A stretch of 64,000 bases of DNA from Sympetrum striolatum. Taxonomy: Eukaryota; Arthropoda; Insecta; Odonata; Libellulidae. The notes below the pieces were generated by a model. It saw nothing but the letters and a program-made list of their open reading frames with translations, had not been told where the DNA came from and did no database searches. The stretch lies in NCBI GenBank assembly GCA_947579665.1, contig OX388351.1, positions 62,256,939 through 62,320,938 on the forward strand. The letters are read 5' to 3'. Positions 1 through 12,219 of the stretch are shown piece after piece; within the stretch, counting starts at the first letter, position 1, and the number at the start of each line of letters is the position of its first letter. A program made the translations under genes and the position numbers.

Positions 1-525
1 TAAAATGATGACCTGATGATGACGATGTTTCGTTGAAACCGGTCGTTTCAAATAAACTGTGGAAAAAAGTACTAACTTCTGTTATTTTATTGTGATGGAT
101 TTCCACAAAACTACGCCTTCCTCCGTGGATTTTAAGAAATTTGGTATCAGAAAGCTCCGGTCCAGCTATTACTTTGTTGCTTTTGCTCGGCTCATTGCGA
201 GGCGCCGTAATGAAAGTCGAGAGGCGACGTATTTCCTTCAGCTGAGGCTGGTGACCCCCGATTTAAACAGCAAGTTTGTTATTTCTTGGGAAACTTGGTT
301 GTAGAAATCATCAAAATGAACGATAGCAAAAGACTATGTTCATTCTGTGTTAGCGAAAAACTGAATATTAGCATATTCCTCCATCGTAATTGCTAAATGC
401 TGTTATTTTTCCATTTAATCATACACATTTTGAGAAATTTTTCGAATTTTTTTTACCAAAATTCATTGCCCGAAAACGAGGTGCGCGTTTACATGGGGGC
501 GCGTGGTACATGAGAATATACGGTA
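1..525. repeat. Truncated transposon-like repeat, right end
   Basis: The block ends in a GC-rich tract that finishes with ATGAGAATATACGGTA at 510-525. Termini reading TACCGTAT inward from a TA are typical of pogo/Tigger-type elements, and a complete element with that kind of end lies at 35028-35355. The matching left end is not in the window, so this is probably the right part of an element cut by the window edge. An 81-codon open frame at 59-304 resembles no family I recognise. Confidence 0.3.
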
Positions 526-753
526 ATTCCTAGAAATTCCCCAATATTTGTCTACTTGGAAGTTACTCCTCCATCTGGAAGCTATTTAACGCATTGCCGA
601 AAATTTGTGTCCGCCAGTGTCCTCTTCACCCTTTTAAAGGAAAGAAAATTTCTGACGTAAACCTCTTCTAAATGAATGAGGGTTCACTTCCGTCCCTTCA
701 CCGGGTGTGGTATTCCGGTAATCCCCACACGTAGTTGTCGTAGTGCGCTATGC

Positions 754-910
754 CACTGATGCCACTTGAAACTCAAATTCCGCCAGAAAAAGTCAAAAAT
801 TGCGACTTTCCCGCCCAATTTACCGCTATCCGCTAGATGATATTTTTTTCCGCTAAGCGACAGCAAATTCCGCCAGATCTAGCGGGAAAAAAGCCAGATT
901 GGCAGCACTG
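754..910. repeat. Possible short MITE
   Basis: The left edge CACTGATGCCACTTGA and the reverse complement of the right edge CAGTGCTGCCAATCTG are similar over 16 bases, and the interior has repeated CCGCTA and CGCCAGA words on both strands. No clean target-site duplication was found. The flanks at 526-753 and 911-1387 hold nothing I can identify. Confidence 0.3.
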
Positions 911-1387
911 CAGGTCACACTTTTGTTCCCTCTTATTCTTTCTTCTTTTTCCAGGCACACGCCATATGGAGGATCGCGTATTTATGTAAATGTTGAAGAT
1001 GGTGCAAGTAAGCGTCGAAGCTAATTGTGTAAATTTTCTACGGTGTTGTTATAAGGATAATTTAATTTTACAAAGTCATGGAATACACAGTCTATAGGAG
1101 TCATGAGAGTAACGGGATACAGTAATCTATAAAAAAATATTCCTTATTTAAATCAATCGGATGAGCTTTAGCTTTGAGGAACTTCATAGGTAACTAAACA
1201 TAATGAAATAAACAACTTCGTCAAAGTTACACGACTTTTTGTGTGGAAGTTGTGGAACTTTTATTTCCTCGTGTTTATACCTTAGTTATTTCTCTTGATA
1301 ATAGAATGCTTTTCAATTGGGAAAGTTAAACGAAAGGTTTATAAAAGCAATCAAATTATAGTAATCCACCGAATTATGCACATATCC

Positions 1388-1670
1388 TATATATAAAAAT
1401 TGCGCCTGCGTGTGTCTGTGGCCGCAAAACTCGAAAACCACCCGGTCGATTGCCTTGAAATTTTTACAGAACATTGCATTCAAATATATTTACGAAATAT
1501 GAAATACGAAAGTGTTTCTATTGTAAAAAATTGTGACACTTTGTCCTTGCTTCGATCACAGACGAGTCAAAGCATTTCCGTAAGAAATGCACGTAAAGTT
1601 CATTTTTATCGCAGCAGGCTTCATTTCTTTTGCAAAATTATATTTAAAAATCTGATGTGGCCAGCACATG
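1388..1670. repeat. Dispersed-repeat terminus next to copy A
   Basis: A block beginning TATATAAAAATTGCGCCTGC, with the GGTCGATTGCCTTGAAATTT type of wording common at the ends of arthropod dispersed repeats, leads into the phrase CTGATGTGGCCAGCACATG. That phrase precedes all three copies of the ACTTTCTCC-ended repeat in this window, so 1651-1670 may belong to that repeat rather than to this block. Confidence 0.3.
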
Positions 1671-2674
1671 ACTTTCTCCATATATAAGATGTAAATATTT
1701 ATCTACGACAGTAATTTCGAACTCTATATTCAATCTAAACTTGGAAAATGAGTGATTAATTTATATATTATTATCTTTTACGTCACAAACATTATAAATA
1801 ATGTTTTTCGGGACATGTTCGATGAAAAACGATGAAATTGGCCTTTCGCCCCAGCGCCCAGAGCAACCACAACGTACATAATCAGGAACTTCCGGTTCAT
1901 CAGTATTTCACAAATAACTCCTACACAATCAATGATAAAAAAATATGTTTCTTACAAAAGTTATAGTAAATTACATTTGCTAAAACTTTTATAAATAATT
2001 ATATTTACCTAAATATCATATTTATGGAGATATTTTGTAAACCGGAAATGAGCTTTGAATAATGAAGCTCAACTTCCGGTTAACCGATTTACTCCAAAAA
2101 CTAATCAACTCTAAAAAAACAAACCAAAATACTATATATGAAATTTCATGTTGATACAATGAATAGTTTTTAAGTTAGAGCGCCCACAAAGTACATAACA
2201 GCTACTTCCGGTTTATCGGTATTTCACGAATAACTCCTAATCAACCGGTGATATAAAAATATGTTATATACAAAAGTTATAGTAAATTTTATTATCTAAA
2301 ACTTTTATAAGTAATACAACACACGTATATATCATATTTATGGAGATATTTTGAAAACCGGAAATTAGCTTTAATGAATGAAGCTCGACTTCTGGTCAAC
2401 CGATTTACTCCAAAAACTAATCAACTCTGACAGCACACACCACAATACAATATACGAAGTTTGGTATTGATACGATCAATAGTTTTCACGTTAGAGCGCC
2501 CACAAACACACACACACATACAGACACACACACACACACATACACACAGACATCATTCCGAAAATAGTCAAAACGTGTTCTAGGGACCCCAAAACATGTA
2601 TTTCCGTTGAAATTTCGAGGTCGAATTTTTTCATGAAAACAATACTTTCTCTATACTTCATATATGGAGAAAGT
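1671..2674. mobile_element. ACTTTCTCC-ended non-autonomous element, copy A
   Basis: It starts ACTTTCTCCATATATAAG and ends CTTCATATATGGAGAAAGT, which are inverted repeats of about 17 bases. The 3' end alone is also an imperfect palindrome (ACTTTCTC ... GGAGAAAGT). Inside are two tandem units of about 300 bases, each carrying the words CTTCCGGTT, TATTTCACGAATAACTCC and CCGATTTACTCCAAAAACTA. No coding capacity is visible. Copies B and C of the same element lie at 20700-21358 and 21384-22356. The superfamily cannot be assigned. Confidence 0.6.
2504..2553. repeat. (CA)n microsatellite
   Basis: Interrupted CA dinucleotide repeat inside copy A of the ACTTTCTCC-ended element. Copies B and C keep only a short CACACA remnant at the same place, so the array expanded in this copy. 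Confidence 0.8.
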
Positions 2675-3114
2675 AAAAAAATGGTCACATGACATTGAGG
2701 CAAGAACCAATAGCAAAACAAATGAATAATAAACCTTATTCTGGTCGTGTATTATTGTTTTCGAATTGAATTTTCGAGATTTTACACGAAATACACGAAA
2801 ATTTTTGTAAATTTTGTGAGTATAAACAACCGGTCCCCCTGACGAAAAATCCCATAGTTGAGTCCAAGATCCTGCGTTGTGGCCTATTTGAAATTAAGAA
2901 GAAAGTTTGACCTCAGAAAAGAGTTACGCTGAGTATATAAATATATTTCTTATAATTGTCCCTATGCATTTATTTTACTTTTAAAATTTTAAAGCACATC
3001 AAATTGTCTCCGAAAAGCAAACCTATGAGACAGAAATTAATGAAAAAATAAAAGATATGATAGAGGGAAATTCTACCATAATCGTAATCCCAATGTATAA
3101 TTGTCGCTCTAGAT
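2675..3114. other. Gene-free stretch
   Basis: AT-rich sequence between the ACTTTCTCC-ended element and the hAT terminus. I see no coding or repeat structure here beyond short homopolymers. Confidence 0.5.
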
Positions 3115-5145
3115 CAGTGGTTCCCAAACTTGTTTGGGCTACTGCCCCCTTTCCAGAAAAAATATTACTCGAATTTATTTTTTTATAATTGTAATAGCAA
3201 TCACACAGAAAGATATATGTACTAATTTTTCTACCTTTTTTTGTATAATATAGTAAAGAAAGGTGTAAATTAGAAATATTGAAGTTTGAAATTATGAAAC
3301 TATTTATTGAACTCTGAATAGAAAGGTAACACAAAAAAAGATAAAACATGAACAAGTAAATGATGAACACAAAATCAACAATCTTAATATGAAGGATGAA
3401 TCTGGTATGCTGCTAACAATTTAGTAATCCTCAGCTCTATTTTCGTCAGCAGTAATCTTAAATCACCGCGATTGACTATTTGCAATCGGTTTCTTTTTTG
3501 TTAATAAATTGGTACCACAATTAATCCACCTTTCACTGAATATGATGGAGGGAATGCAACTAAGAACTTTTGAATTCAAGCCCATATTTCAGGAAAAGCT
3601 GTAGGGATCTCCTTTTGCAGCCAGAATTGTTGGTAGCCGCTTTTGGATTTAAATTTCAACTCAACATTTGTAGTAACTTCCATCAGTTCGTCTTGGAACT
3701 GTGGAGATTCTTCTGTGTTTGCACTTGATAAAGAATCCAATCAGGTGTGTTCATTTTCAAAATATCATCAAATCGTTGATTAAAATCTTAATGGAGAGTA
3801 TCCAAGTGCTCGCAATGAGAAAATATGTCTTCATCTTTTTCTTCTGCATCCGATAAATTTGGGAACTGTTTGAATTCCTATTGTCCAAAATATTGTTTGT
3901 ACAGAAGAAGATTTGTCACAAATGCAGAAGTAACAGTTTTTGATTGTCGTTTTCAATACAAAGCCTTCTTAAATAATCTGTCATTCAATGATTTGCTTCT
4001 GATTGTTTTGATAGCTTTAATTTCATACTGTAATGAATTATGTAGGCATGCACTTACATTTTTGGTAACTAGATGTGGACGATGGATGATACAGTGTACT
4101 GTGAATGTATTCAGCACCTCCTTTTTTAAATATGCACGAAAACCCCTGAAGCGCCCTACCATCACTGGAGCACCATCTGTGGCTACCAATAACATATTAT
4201 TCACAATACCTTGTCAGAAGTATTTCTTTAAAGTAAAACACTCATCCAATACATGAAATATTGATTCTCCTTTAGTATCAGTTTGCAAATATTTAGCGAA
4301 TAATAATTCTTGGCAATTTTGTTCTTCCTTTGTGAACCGCAAATATGCTAAAAGTTAAGCTTCATTTCCTAACAAAGTGGACTCATCAAGTTGAACAGAA
4401 AACCGAGATGTTTTTAAATAGCCACACAATGAATCTTCAACATCTTGAGCCATTTCATCAATTCTCCTTTGCACTGTATTATTGCTCAACGAAATTTTCT
4501 TGATAATATCAGATGCTGGCGTGTGTAGCACAGTATGTATTACTTCACTTATAGCCGGTATAATTAGTTCTTCACCAATTGTAAGAGGTTTTCCCGATTC
4601 GGCAATCATTAACGAAATATTGTAAAAAGCAAGCAAGCCATCGCTGTCTTGTGCAGTTGAAAAGAGTTTGCCAATGTCGGTTGTTTGCTATTTTTTCTTT
4701 TAGTGTTCGAAAATAAGATAAATCCCTATGTTTTTTATCACAATGAATTTTAGTCAAATGCTCTTGTAGTCTGGAAGGCTTCATACCTTCGTGTGGTAAA
4801 ACTTTCTGGCAAATCAGGCACATTGGTGATGTTTTGTTTACAAGTGACTGAATAAAGTAATATTTCAAATATTCGATAATATATTGTCTATTTCTTTTTT
4901 CTTTTGTTGATCTATTATTACCTGTAGAAAAAATAAAATTTTTATGGAGGAATTTTGAATTAATATTTCTTTTGTAATTTTTTGAAATATTTTTGTAAAA
5001 AACAAACAAAAATAAATACTATTGAAATAAATAAACATGATATAATTAAACTTTTCACACTGGCAGAGTTTTCAGAAATGTTACTTTCAGATACAGAATG
5101 CTTTTTCGGATTTTCACCCGCTGCACGAACTGATTTTTGATGCAA
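3115..5145 (-). pseudogene. Decayed hAT transposase (ZBED5/SCAND3-like)
   Basis: Read on the minus strand, pieces in several frames follow the order of a hAT transposase of the ZBED5-like group. First comes a BED-type zinc finger (CLICQKVLPHEGMKPSRLQEH, about 4700-4850). Next is a central block with LTIGEELIIPAISEV and FSVQLDESTLL (about 4355-4600), then the catalytic-core block VATDGAPVMVGRFRGF with the HC.IHR motif (about 3953-4204). Last is a C-terminal block with FKSKSGYQQFWLQKE and KRNRLQIVNRGDLRLLL (about 3430-3690), matching the hAT dimerisation region. The + strand edge CAGTGGTTCCCAAACT at 3115 is a classic hAT terminal repeat. Frameshifts and stops separate the blocks, so it is not functional. 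The opposite terminal repeat was not found. Confidence 0.8.
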
Positions 5146-5905
5146 TGATCAAATCCTGTCTCTCGAACCGTGTATTACCAATTATATATCACGTTGTATC
5201 TCAAGTTCTATCACTCAGAATTAAATTATTATAATTATATATTATGATTATAAATTTTTTTGTCTAACTTCCTCTATTATTCTACTCAACAATAATGTCT
5301 AAAGATAATTTATTAATACATTTCAACGGTTATAATTAAATATTTGTTTTGCATTGTCGTAAATTTTACGGTATTGAACATGAAAAAGTTGACATGCTGT
5401 AATTTTTTTAGATATCAGTTTTACATAAGTATATTCTGCGAATAAAATAAAAATAATGTTTGAATTTTTATTTTCCTAGAGTTTCATAACGATAGCTATC
5501 GTAATTTTCACGAAATAGAATGGTAATTGAATGGAAAATGTTGGGTGCTCGTTGTGTAAGTCAGCGCAGAGTAGGTGATTTTGCTGCATTTCCGGTTCTG
5601 ACAAGGAGCTGTGGTATTCATTAGTAAAGCCGGTGTCACACTTTGCTGTTTACCAGCTGCTACATAGTATCAGCTGGTGGTAGCACCAGCAAGCAGCGGC
5701 TGGTTTTGTAGTCACACTCGGCTGCCACTAGCTGCCAGTACCAGTGGCTAGTTGGAAGGAATATGTCATCTGCAGGTCAAAAAAAAATCCTTCAATGCTT
5801 TCAGAAGAACTTAAGAGTAGCCATTTTTTGTGGGAGTAGCCATGTTGGATTTTATTCATTTCCATTCATATCTGTTCGAGTAAAGTTTAACGGGTTTGAT
5901 CAAAG
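5146..5905. other. Gene-free stretch with GC-rich CAGCTG block
   Basis: Mostly AT-rich. At about 5633-5765 there is a block with repeated CAGCTG/CCAGC words starting near GCCGGTGTCACAC, which looks like a short non-autonomous repeat, but no second end was identified. The last 80 bases correspond in position to the leader upstream of the THAP exon at 48572. Confidence 0.35.
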
Positions 5906-5973
5906 TGCGCTGTAGAAGACTGCAAATTCAGCGAGGAGATGGTCAAGCTCTATTTCTCAAAACCGAGAGATAT
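5906..5973 (+). pseudogene. THAP exon 1 fragment of a P-like element
   Basis: The bases encode CAVEDCKFSEEMVKLYFSKP, the start of a THAP zinc finger (C-x4-C, then the F.KP turn), and stop at a GTAAGT donor. The exon is closely related to the THAP exon 1 at 48572-48651, including the intron sequence after it (TACTCTATTCCGTATTAATA). The initiator ATG expected a few codons upstream is missing and no second THAP exon follows before the LINE at 6383, so this is a relic. The intron-like stretch 5974-6382 contains one diverged unit of the tandem repeat seen at 48780-49540. Confidence 0.6.
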
Positions 5974-6605
5974 GTAAGTACTCTATTCCGTATTAATAAT
6001 GATTTTCTTTGATTTAAGTTGTTATATTTACTTTACATGTGAAAGCTCGCATCATGAGCTCAGTGTTGTTTGAGCTTATGTTTTGCATCCCTAACTTGAA
6101 TAATAATAAACTTTGATGAGTAATTTAAGTTATTACATTGTTTTATTGATTTGTATATATCAATTTTGTTGTAATGGATGTGAATGATTAAGATAAAGGT
6201 ATTATTTATGCTGAATCAGTACATTCATAATCTTTGCATTTGCTGTAACACGTTCAAACATTTGACTATAAATCAACGTTCCTGAGTTATTCAAGTTACT
6301 TTAACGTATTTTTGATTAGTAATATAACAACGTCGTTGTATTTCTTGTAAATGATTAAGATTAAGCTGTTATTTACGCTGAAATTATTTATTTATTTATT
6401 TATTTATAAACAAATAGCCTACGGCTAATACATAAAAACAGTACTAGAAATATCCCTGCTAGCTGTATCACATTTAAGAAATTATCATAATAACATTAAA
6501 ATTATCATAATATCCAAAATGACTAGATAAAAGTCAATACAACAACTGTAAACTATACATGACTCTCAACAAAGATTACAGAGAAAAATTTGTACAAAAT
6601 GATAA

Positions 6606-9456
6606 TCATAGCCAATCCCCAACACAACCTTGTCCTCTTTCCACAATCCACCCTCCCACTTCTTCCCTAAACCGTACAACTGAACCCGCCTGTTTCACAG
6701 TTTGTGGCAATCCATTATAGACCGCCAGTCCCCTATGAAACAGTGAGTTCAGACTTTTTACACTGCCCACTTGGGTCATGTGGAATTGCCCAGCTTGCCT
6801 TGTTTCATACCCATGTACATCAACGTTCCTTTGCACCATCCTTTCCAAATATTTTGGTAACACTCCCTTTTCTAACCTAAAAATAAATGTCAGCACATCC
6901 CTCATAATTTCCTCTTCAACCAGCATAAAGTTTAATTCCCTTAACATTGTTTCTACATTTTCGGATCTTCTCCTATTTAATACTGCCCTCATACCCTTAT
7001 TAAAAGTAATCTGTAACCTCTTAATATCCCTCTTTGTGGCCATCATTAAGATTGTAGAACAGTACTTTATATGAGGTACAACTATAGATCTAAACAACTG
7101 CTCTTTATTTGCTCTTGATAATGTCTTTCGTAATTTGTACAGAAGATGCACTTTTTTTGCCAGTTTTCCATTTATGTATTCAAGATGGTCTCTGAAGTTC
7201 AGTCTATTGTCAATAATAACCCCCAAGTACTTATATTTATCTACCCACTCAAGTCCTGCTCCCTCCAGTCTTACTTCACACAAGTTCTTTGCCTTTTCCC
7301 TAAAACCCTGCTTTCCTATTGCCATACATTTTGTTTTACCCACATTTAAACTCAGAAAATTTTGTTGCAGCCATTGACTCACACCCATTAATTCTTCATT
7401 TATCACCGTAGTAGCTTCCTGTACATTCTTACCCTTGTAATATATTAGAGTATCATCTGCAAAAATGTGTATCTTACAATCCTTTAATATCCCTGGTAAA
7501 TCATTTATGTACATATTAAATAACAGGGGTCCCAATTTACTGCCTTGCGGCACCCCCCAATTTACCAATCTTTCTTCAGACATAACATTGTTAAATTTAA
7601 CCCTCTGATACCTTTCCTCCAAGTAATTTTCTAACCACTGATAAATTTCTCCATTAATTGCATACAACTTCTTCAACTTTTGCAGAAGTTTACTCCTATT
7701 GACAGTTTCAAAAGCTCTCTTATAATCAAGGAACACAGCTACCACTCCCTCATCCCTATCTAATGCCCCCAGCCAATCCTCAATCACCAATTGCAAGGCT
7801 GTCTCTGTGCTGTTCTCTAAAACCTGACTGACATTCAGTCATAAGATCATTGTCTTTGATATACTCCAATAAAGTCCCATACATTATAGATTCCACAATT
7901 TTCTCTACCAGGGGTAAATTATTTATTGGTCTGAGATCAGAACATTTGTTACTTCCCATAACCTTTGGTATTGGTACCACAGTGGACGTTTTTAATATTT
8001 TTGGCAACATTTTTTGTCTCAAAGATTCATTCACAATATTAGTCAATCTCTCTCCTATTAACTGCCATATATTTTTAATAACTGTTGTACTTATTCCATC
8101 CGAACCTAGTACTTCTTTCAACCCCTTAACAATTATTCCAATTTCCTGTATTGTCATCTCCTTAAAACTATGTAATCCCTCATTTTCCTCATTACTCTGT
8201 TCCATTCTATAATCTCCCACTTTCGGTATGTTCACCACAATTTCTTCAACACTCTCAACAAAATAATCATTCAATCTATCTGCTACCTCTCTTGGATCAA
8301 ATACATATTCATCTCCAAACGTAACCCATTTTACTGCCTTTTCCTTAGCTTTGTACAAATTTTTCAGATTTTTCCATAATTTACTAGGTTCTTCTTTCAG
8401 TCTATCAAACATCTTTTCGTAATATTGCTTTTTAGCTATCCTCCATAGATTCACACAAAGGTTTCTACATGTTTTATATCCATTCCATGCTTCTTCTTCC
8501 TCTCTCTCACGATTACCAATCTCCTGTAGTAGTAAAAATCTACCATATTCCCTATCCCTATTTATCATAGCAGTCTTAATCTCCTTTGAAAACCATGGAC
8601 ATGGCACATTTTTAACCCACATATCTGGTTTCTTAGCTTCTTGTAAGCTCTGCAAAATGTCATTTCTTAATTCTATGTATTCCTTGCTTACATCTTGTAC
8701 ATTTTCTCTGTTTGACCTTCCATTCCTTTGAGTCATTATTTCCACAAACTTTTCATAATCTATTTTACCCTTCATCAAAAATTTATTTCTGCCCCTTACC
8801 TTTGGGTTTAACAGCCTTTTTACCATAACTATGTTATGATCCGAGATCTTTGGTTTATCTAATACTTCACATTGCATATTTCTGTTATCAGTTATCACCA
8901 GATCAATTATTGTTGAACTATCTGTAGTAATCCTTGTCGCTTTCTTCACAATTTGTCTCATGCCTACCCCATTTATACATGCCTTCAATCTCCTTGTATA
9001 CAACTCCTCCTCTTTCTGCCAGTCAATATTGAAGTCACCTCCAATAGTACAGTCCTTCTGACTCAACTCCAACAAATCATCCATCATAGTATGAAATCTA
9101 TCTATAAACTCTGCCTTTCCTCCACTAGGTGACCTATACACTCCTGCAATTGTTCCCAACAAATTAGACCCCAAATACAATTTAATTGCCAACACCCACC
9201 ACTCTCCTTACCTTACTTCTTCATATACCACTTCACTTGACAGTTCTTCATCCACATATATAACAACCCCTCCTGTATGTCTACTATCTGAGTCACTTCT
9301 AACAGGAGTATACCCTCTAATTACAATCAAAGCATCATCATCCATGTTTGTCAAATGTGATTCCACCACAATGACTACACTTGGTCTAGTTTCATACATA
9401 AACACTGCTATCATGTCTCTCTTTCCAGTTAAACCATTGGCATTCAAAACTAACAT
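6606..9456 (-). pseudogene. LINE ORF2: endonuclease and reverse transcriptase, broken
   Basis: The frame opens at 9456 with an APE-type endonuclease: the VVIVVESHL block, SDSRHTGGVVIYVDE, GGDFNIDW and the catalytic SDHNIVMVK near 8850. The reverse transcriptase follows, with GSDGIST, a GFREQH block, VFLDYKRAFETV, GVPQGSKLGPLLFNMYINDL, the active-site FADDTLIYY (about 7450) and the thumb block KYLGVIIDNRLNF. Two defects break it. One is an in-frame TAA at 9208-9210 between VYEEVR and GEWWVLAIKL. The other is a single-base frameshift near 7800, where GFREQH runs into a wrong frame and the correct reading resumes at LQLVIEDWLGAL. Everything else is open. It would reverse-transcribe the element's RNA at a nicked target. 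Confidence 0.88.
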
Positions 9457-9492
9457 TTCTGCCCCACTGTGAACTGTCTCCTTCCCAAATTG

Positions 9493-10581
9493 CTATATAT
9501 TCCCATAGTTAATAGCCCGTTGTTTCATCCGTCTCCTTCTATTATATACAGGACAATCGGCACTTAGCACACTATGGTTCACATCTAATTTTATATTTAG
9601 TCTTTCCTTCATCTCATAACAATTACTACATTTATACTCCTTTGCTTTACAATCCTTAGCTATATGTTGTCCACCACATTTACTGCACTGCAATTCTTTG
9701 TTACAATTTTCACTCCTATGATCATACGAATAGCACTTGAAACACCTAGTAATTCCTAGGTATTCACTAATCTGACATCTCCGCCATTTGATATTCAATC
9801 TTTTTTCTTCCATGATTTTGTTGAATGACTGTGGGTCCACAGCAATTACAACCATGTATACATTCTTTAATTTCTTGTTTAGAGTTACCTCAATCTTTGC
9901 TTCTTCTTTAATTACTTCCGGATTCTGGTTCTTCAAGCACCTAATAATTTCTTCATCGCTCATTTCTTCTTCTACTCCCTTTATTCTAATTCTTGGATTT
10001 CTTGTCTGTGGCACCTTCACAATGTACTCATCACCCAGCTTCTTCTTTACTTCTGCATCGACCTTTGTAATTTCCTCTTTACATGCAATTATGATGCCAC
10101 CCTCTCTTATCTTTCTTACTTTCTCAATTCCAACCTTCATTTCCATGGGATTCAGCTTGTCTTTGCATACCGTTTTTGTGGTCTCACTTGATTGATCTGT
10201 CTTCTTTGGCTTGACAATTATGACTTCCTCCTTTATGTTCTTCAGCTTATCAGCATACGATGCTTTATTTCCTCCTTTTACTTTACTTATGCTTTCTCCA
10301 ATTTTTTCCATAATAATTTTCTCCATAACTTTCTTCATTTCCCCCAACATTTCATCCATTGCTTTCTTTACTACATTTTCTACCAAGTTCACATATTGTG
10401 AGTTGCATTCCTCACACATCCATTTAATCTGCCTATTGTTCTGGATCATTTTCATCTCCTTTTCCATAATTCCGACACATTTTGCATGAAACCATTTCTG
10501 GCACACACCCTCGCATCCCAATACATTATTGTCCGTGTCCAAAACCTCTTTCTTGCATTTCGCACACTTTTCCGCCTCCAT
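9493..10581 (-). CDS. LINE ORF1: PHD finger plus zinc knuckles
   Basis: An intact 362-residue frame. Residues about 5-65 form a PHD-type finger (CAKCKKEV..., GCEGVCQKWFHAKC, then WMCEEC). The middle is lysine-rich and charged. Residues about 280-345 hold gag-like CCHC knuckles (CFKCYSYDHRSENC, CSKCGGQHIAKDC, CSNCYE with a later H and C). This is the RNA-binding, nucleoprotein-forming ORF1 of a Jockey/CR1-type LINE. PHD fingers are known in ORF1 proteins of some CR1 elements. The start was taken at the first ATG ahead of the PHD finger. It ends 36 bases before ORF2. Confidence 0.85.
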   Translation of the reverse strand: MEAEKCAKCKKEVLDTDNNVLGCEGVCQKWFHAKCVGIMEKEMKMIQNNRQIKWMCEECNSQYVNLVENVVKKAMDEMLGEMKKVMEKIIMEKIGESISKVKGGNKASYADKLKNIKEEVIIVKPKKTDQSSETTKTVCKDKLNPMEMKVGIEKVRKIREGGIIIACKEEITKVDAEVKKKLGDEYIVKVPQTRNPRIRIKGVEEEMSDEEIIRCLKNQNPEVIKEEAKIEVTLNKKLKNVYMVVIAVDPQSFNKIMEEKRLNIKWRRCQISEYLGITRCFKCYSYDHRSENCNKELQCSKCGGQHIAKDCKAKEYKCSNCYEMKERLNIKLDVNHSVLSADCPVYNRRRRMKQRAINYGNI

Positions 10582-10600
10582 TGTCTCACTTAAAGTTCCG

Positions 10601-12219
10601 AAGAGATTTCCTATTTCCTATAATCTGTTTCGGAAATCATTCTAAATTATCATAAACGTGATAACAGATAGAGAAAACTGACAACACGTATGACTTTTCA
10701 CACCGGAAATCCGGATTATGTTAAATGATAAAACATTCAAGGAGTTGGTGGTAAGTTTTGGATGAAAATTCACTTGTTTGTGTATCTTTTCTCCCATTCC
10801 CTTTGTTCCTTTCTGTCTCTCTCATACTTACGACAAAATTAGTCACACTGACTGTAATTTACCAAACTAGGTACTACCAGAGTACAGAATTTCCCCAAAC
10901 TGGACTCTTCTAGAAATTTACCTTGGGTTCCCTTTTCTATTTCAAATTACCATGCCTATTTTGCATTTTCAGAAAAAGGAGCTAAAAGTCCAGGGAGGTG
11001 TATCATTGGTGGCCTCAGTCAACGTAATTATGTACAGGATAATGACAGATTCCCTGGCTGTATGCTTTACTTATAAAGGTGTCCCTACAAGGTTTAAATC
11101 AGCCTTCAAAGGCTCTAAACTGGATAAATTAACATTTGGTGAGAAAATAATTCATACATTGTAAACAGTAGTTCAGCAGAATGAAGTTTATGATGGAAAT
11201 ATGTTATTTTATGTCCATAGTGACAGTTATTATATCACTCAGTGTTTCTACCTGAAGGTTGACATATTAATTGTATTTACTATATCCAACATTAGCTTTC
11301 CTGCTAAGATTAGTAACCCAATCCTTCAACTCATTCAAGTTCCTCTGTCATGAGACTGCTTAGGAAACAGTTGTGAATATGGAGACTTGTCCATCTCAAG
11401 TAGAGAATGAGCATAGTTTGTCTCAAGACCTGATGGAAATACTTTTATAAATTCTTTTAGTGGATTAAACAAAAATGAGTAATAATTTTAACTTTATTTT
11501 CATTTCAGAGGTAATACATTGAAGAGCAAGTTTGGCCTCATCAAAGAAGCAAGTGGGAAAAGTGGTAGCTGAATCGCTGTGCCAAGCAGGTGCCAGGATA
11601 AAGAGGAGAAATAGTCGCCATGTAGATAGAACAATTGTATAAATTAATGAATATCTTGAATTAAAAAATTTTGATTTCAAATTTATGGTCTTCTCATATA
11701 TTAATGATCACATCCTGATAAGTTTATTATGGAGTTTTCCATTCATGCGTTGTGCGATTTGTCATAAAAGTATGAAAATTGTTTTTAATTTTTTAAAGGT
11801 CAATAATTTAATCGTATGCCTTAAGAAGTAATGTTTTATGCATGCCATCCAATGAGCAATAGAATTAAGAAATGTGGGGATCCCTCTTGAAACATCCATT
11901 AATGGAAATTAAAAATTAATCAATTTAAGATTCAATAAATTTTTCATTTTCTGAAGAATTCATTGTAATGGTGTATTACTGATCTCTTATTGATGAGTTT
12001 CTCAAAGATAATTCAGTGGTGCCTTAGAAGGGGGTTCCACCAGAAATGTTTTAATTTTCATGTATAAAAATAGGAATTTAAATGTTTAAATGAGTTTGAA
12101 AGTAATTTCTTGTACGTGACATCCCTTGATCACTGGAATTAACTTGCTCAAGAAATATGTGGGATTTATTGTAAAACAACCTTTAAGCTACCAGAAATAA
12201 TAAGTGAAATGAGGGTGCT
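10601..12219. other. Gene-free stretch with weak exon-like pieces
   Basis: Contains the uncertain 5' end of the LINE, then AT-rich sequence. A 70-codon open frame at 10952-11164 and a block at about 11508-11573 after a good acceptor (TTTCATTTCAG) that reads NTLKSKFGLIKEASGKSGS could be degenerate exons of a SANT/MADF-like gene. The match is a resemblance only and I do not call a gene. Confidence 0.3.

Larger units (their letters stand above)
6383..10600 (-). mobile_element. Near full-length non-LTR retrotransposon (Jockey/CR1-like)
   Basis: On the minus strand the element has ORF1 (10581-9493), a 36-base spacer, ORF2 (9456-6606) and a 3' tail that ends in an (AAAT)n microsatellite at 6383-6412, the usual end of target-primed insertion. 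The 5' limit is uncertain and lies between 10582 and about 10760. It inserted into the intron of a decayed P-like element. Only two clear lesions are visible, both in ORF2, so the insertion is comparatively young. Confidence 0.85.

Noticed and set aside
2491..2721. 76-codon cysteine- and valine-rich frame
   Set aside because: Arises from the (CA)n microsatellite within copy A of the ACTTTCTCC-ended repeat.
6778..10489. Several + strand open frames of 67-135 codons opposite the LINE
   Set aside because: Shadows of the minus-strand ORF1 and ORF2; hydrophobic composition is what antisense of lysine-rich coding sequence gives.
10952..11680. SANT/MADF-like gene fragment
   Set aside because: One short stretch (LKSKFGLIKEASGKSGS) resembles that family, but no tryptophan landmarks or continuous domain can be read.
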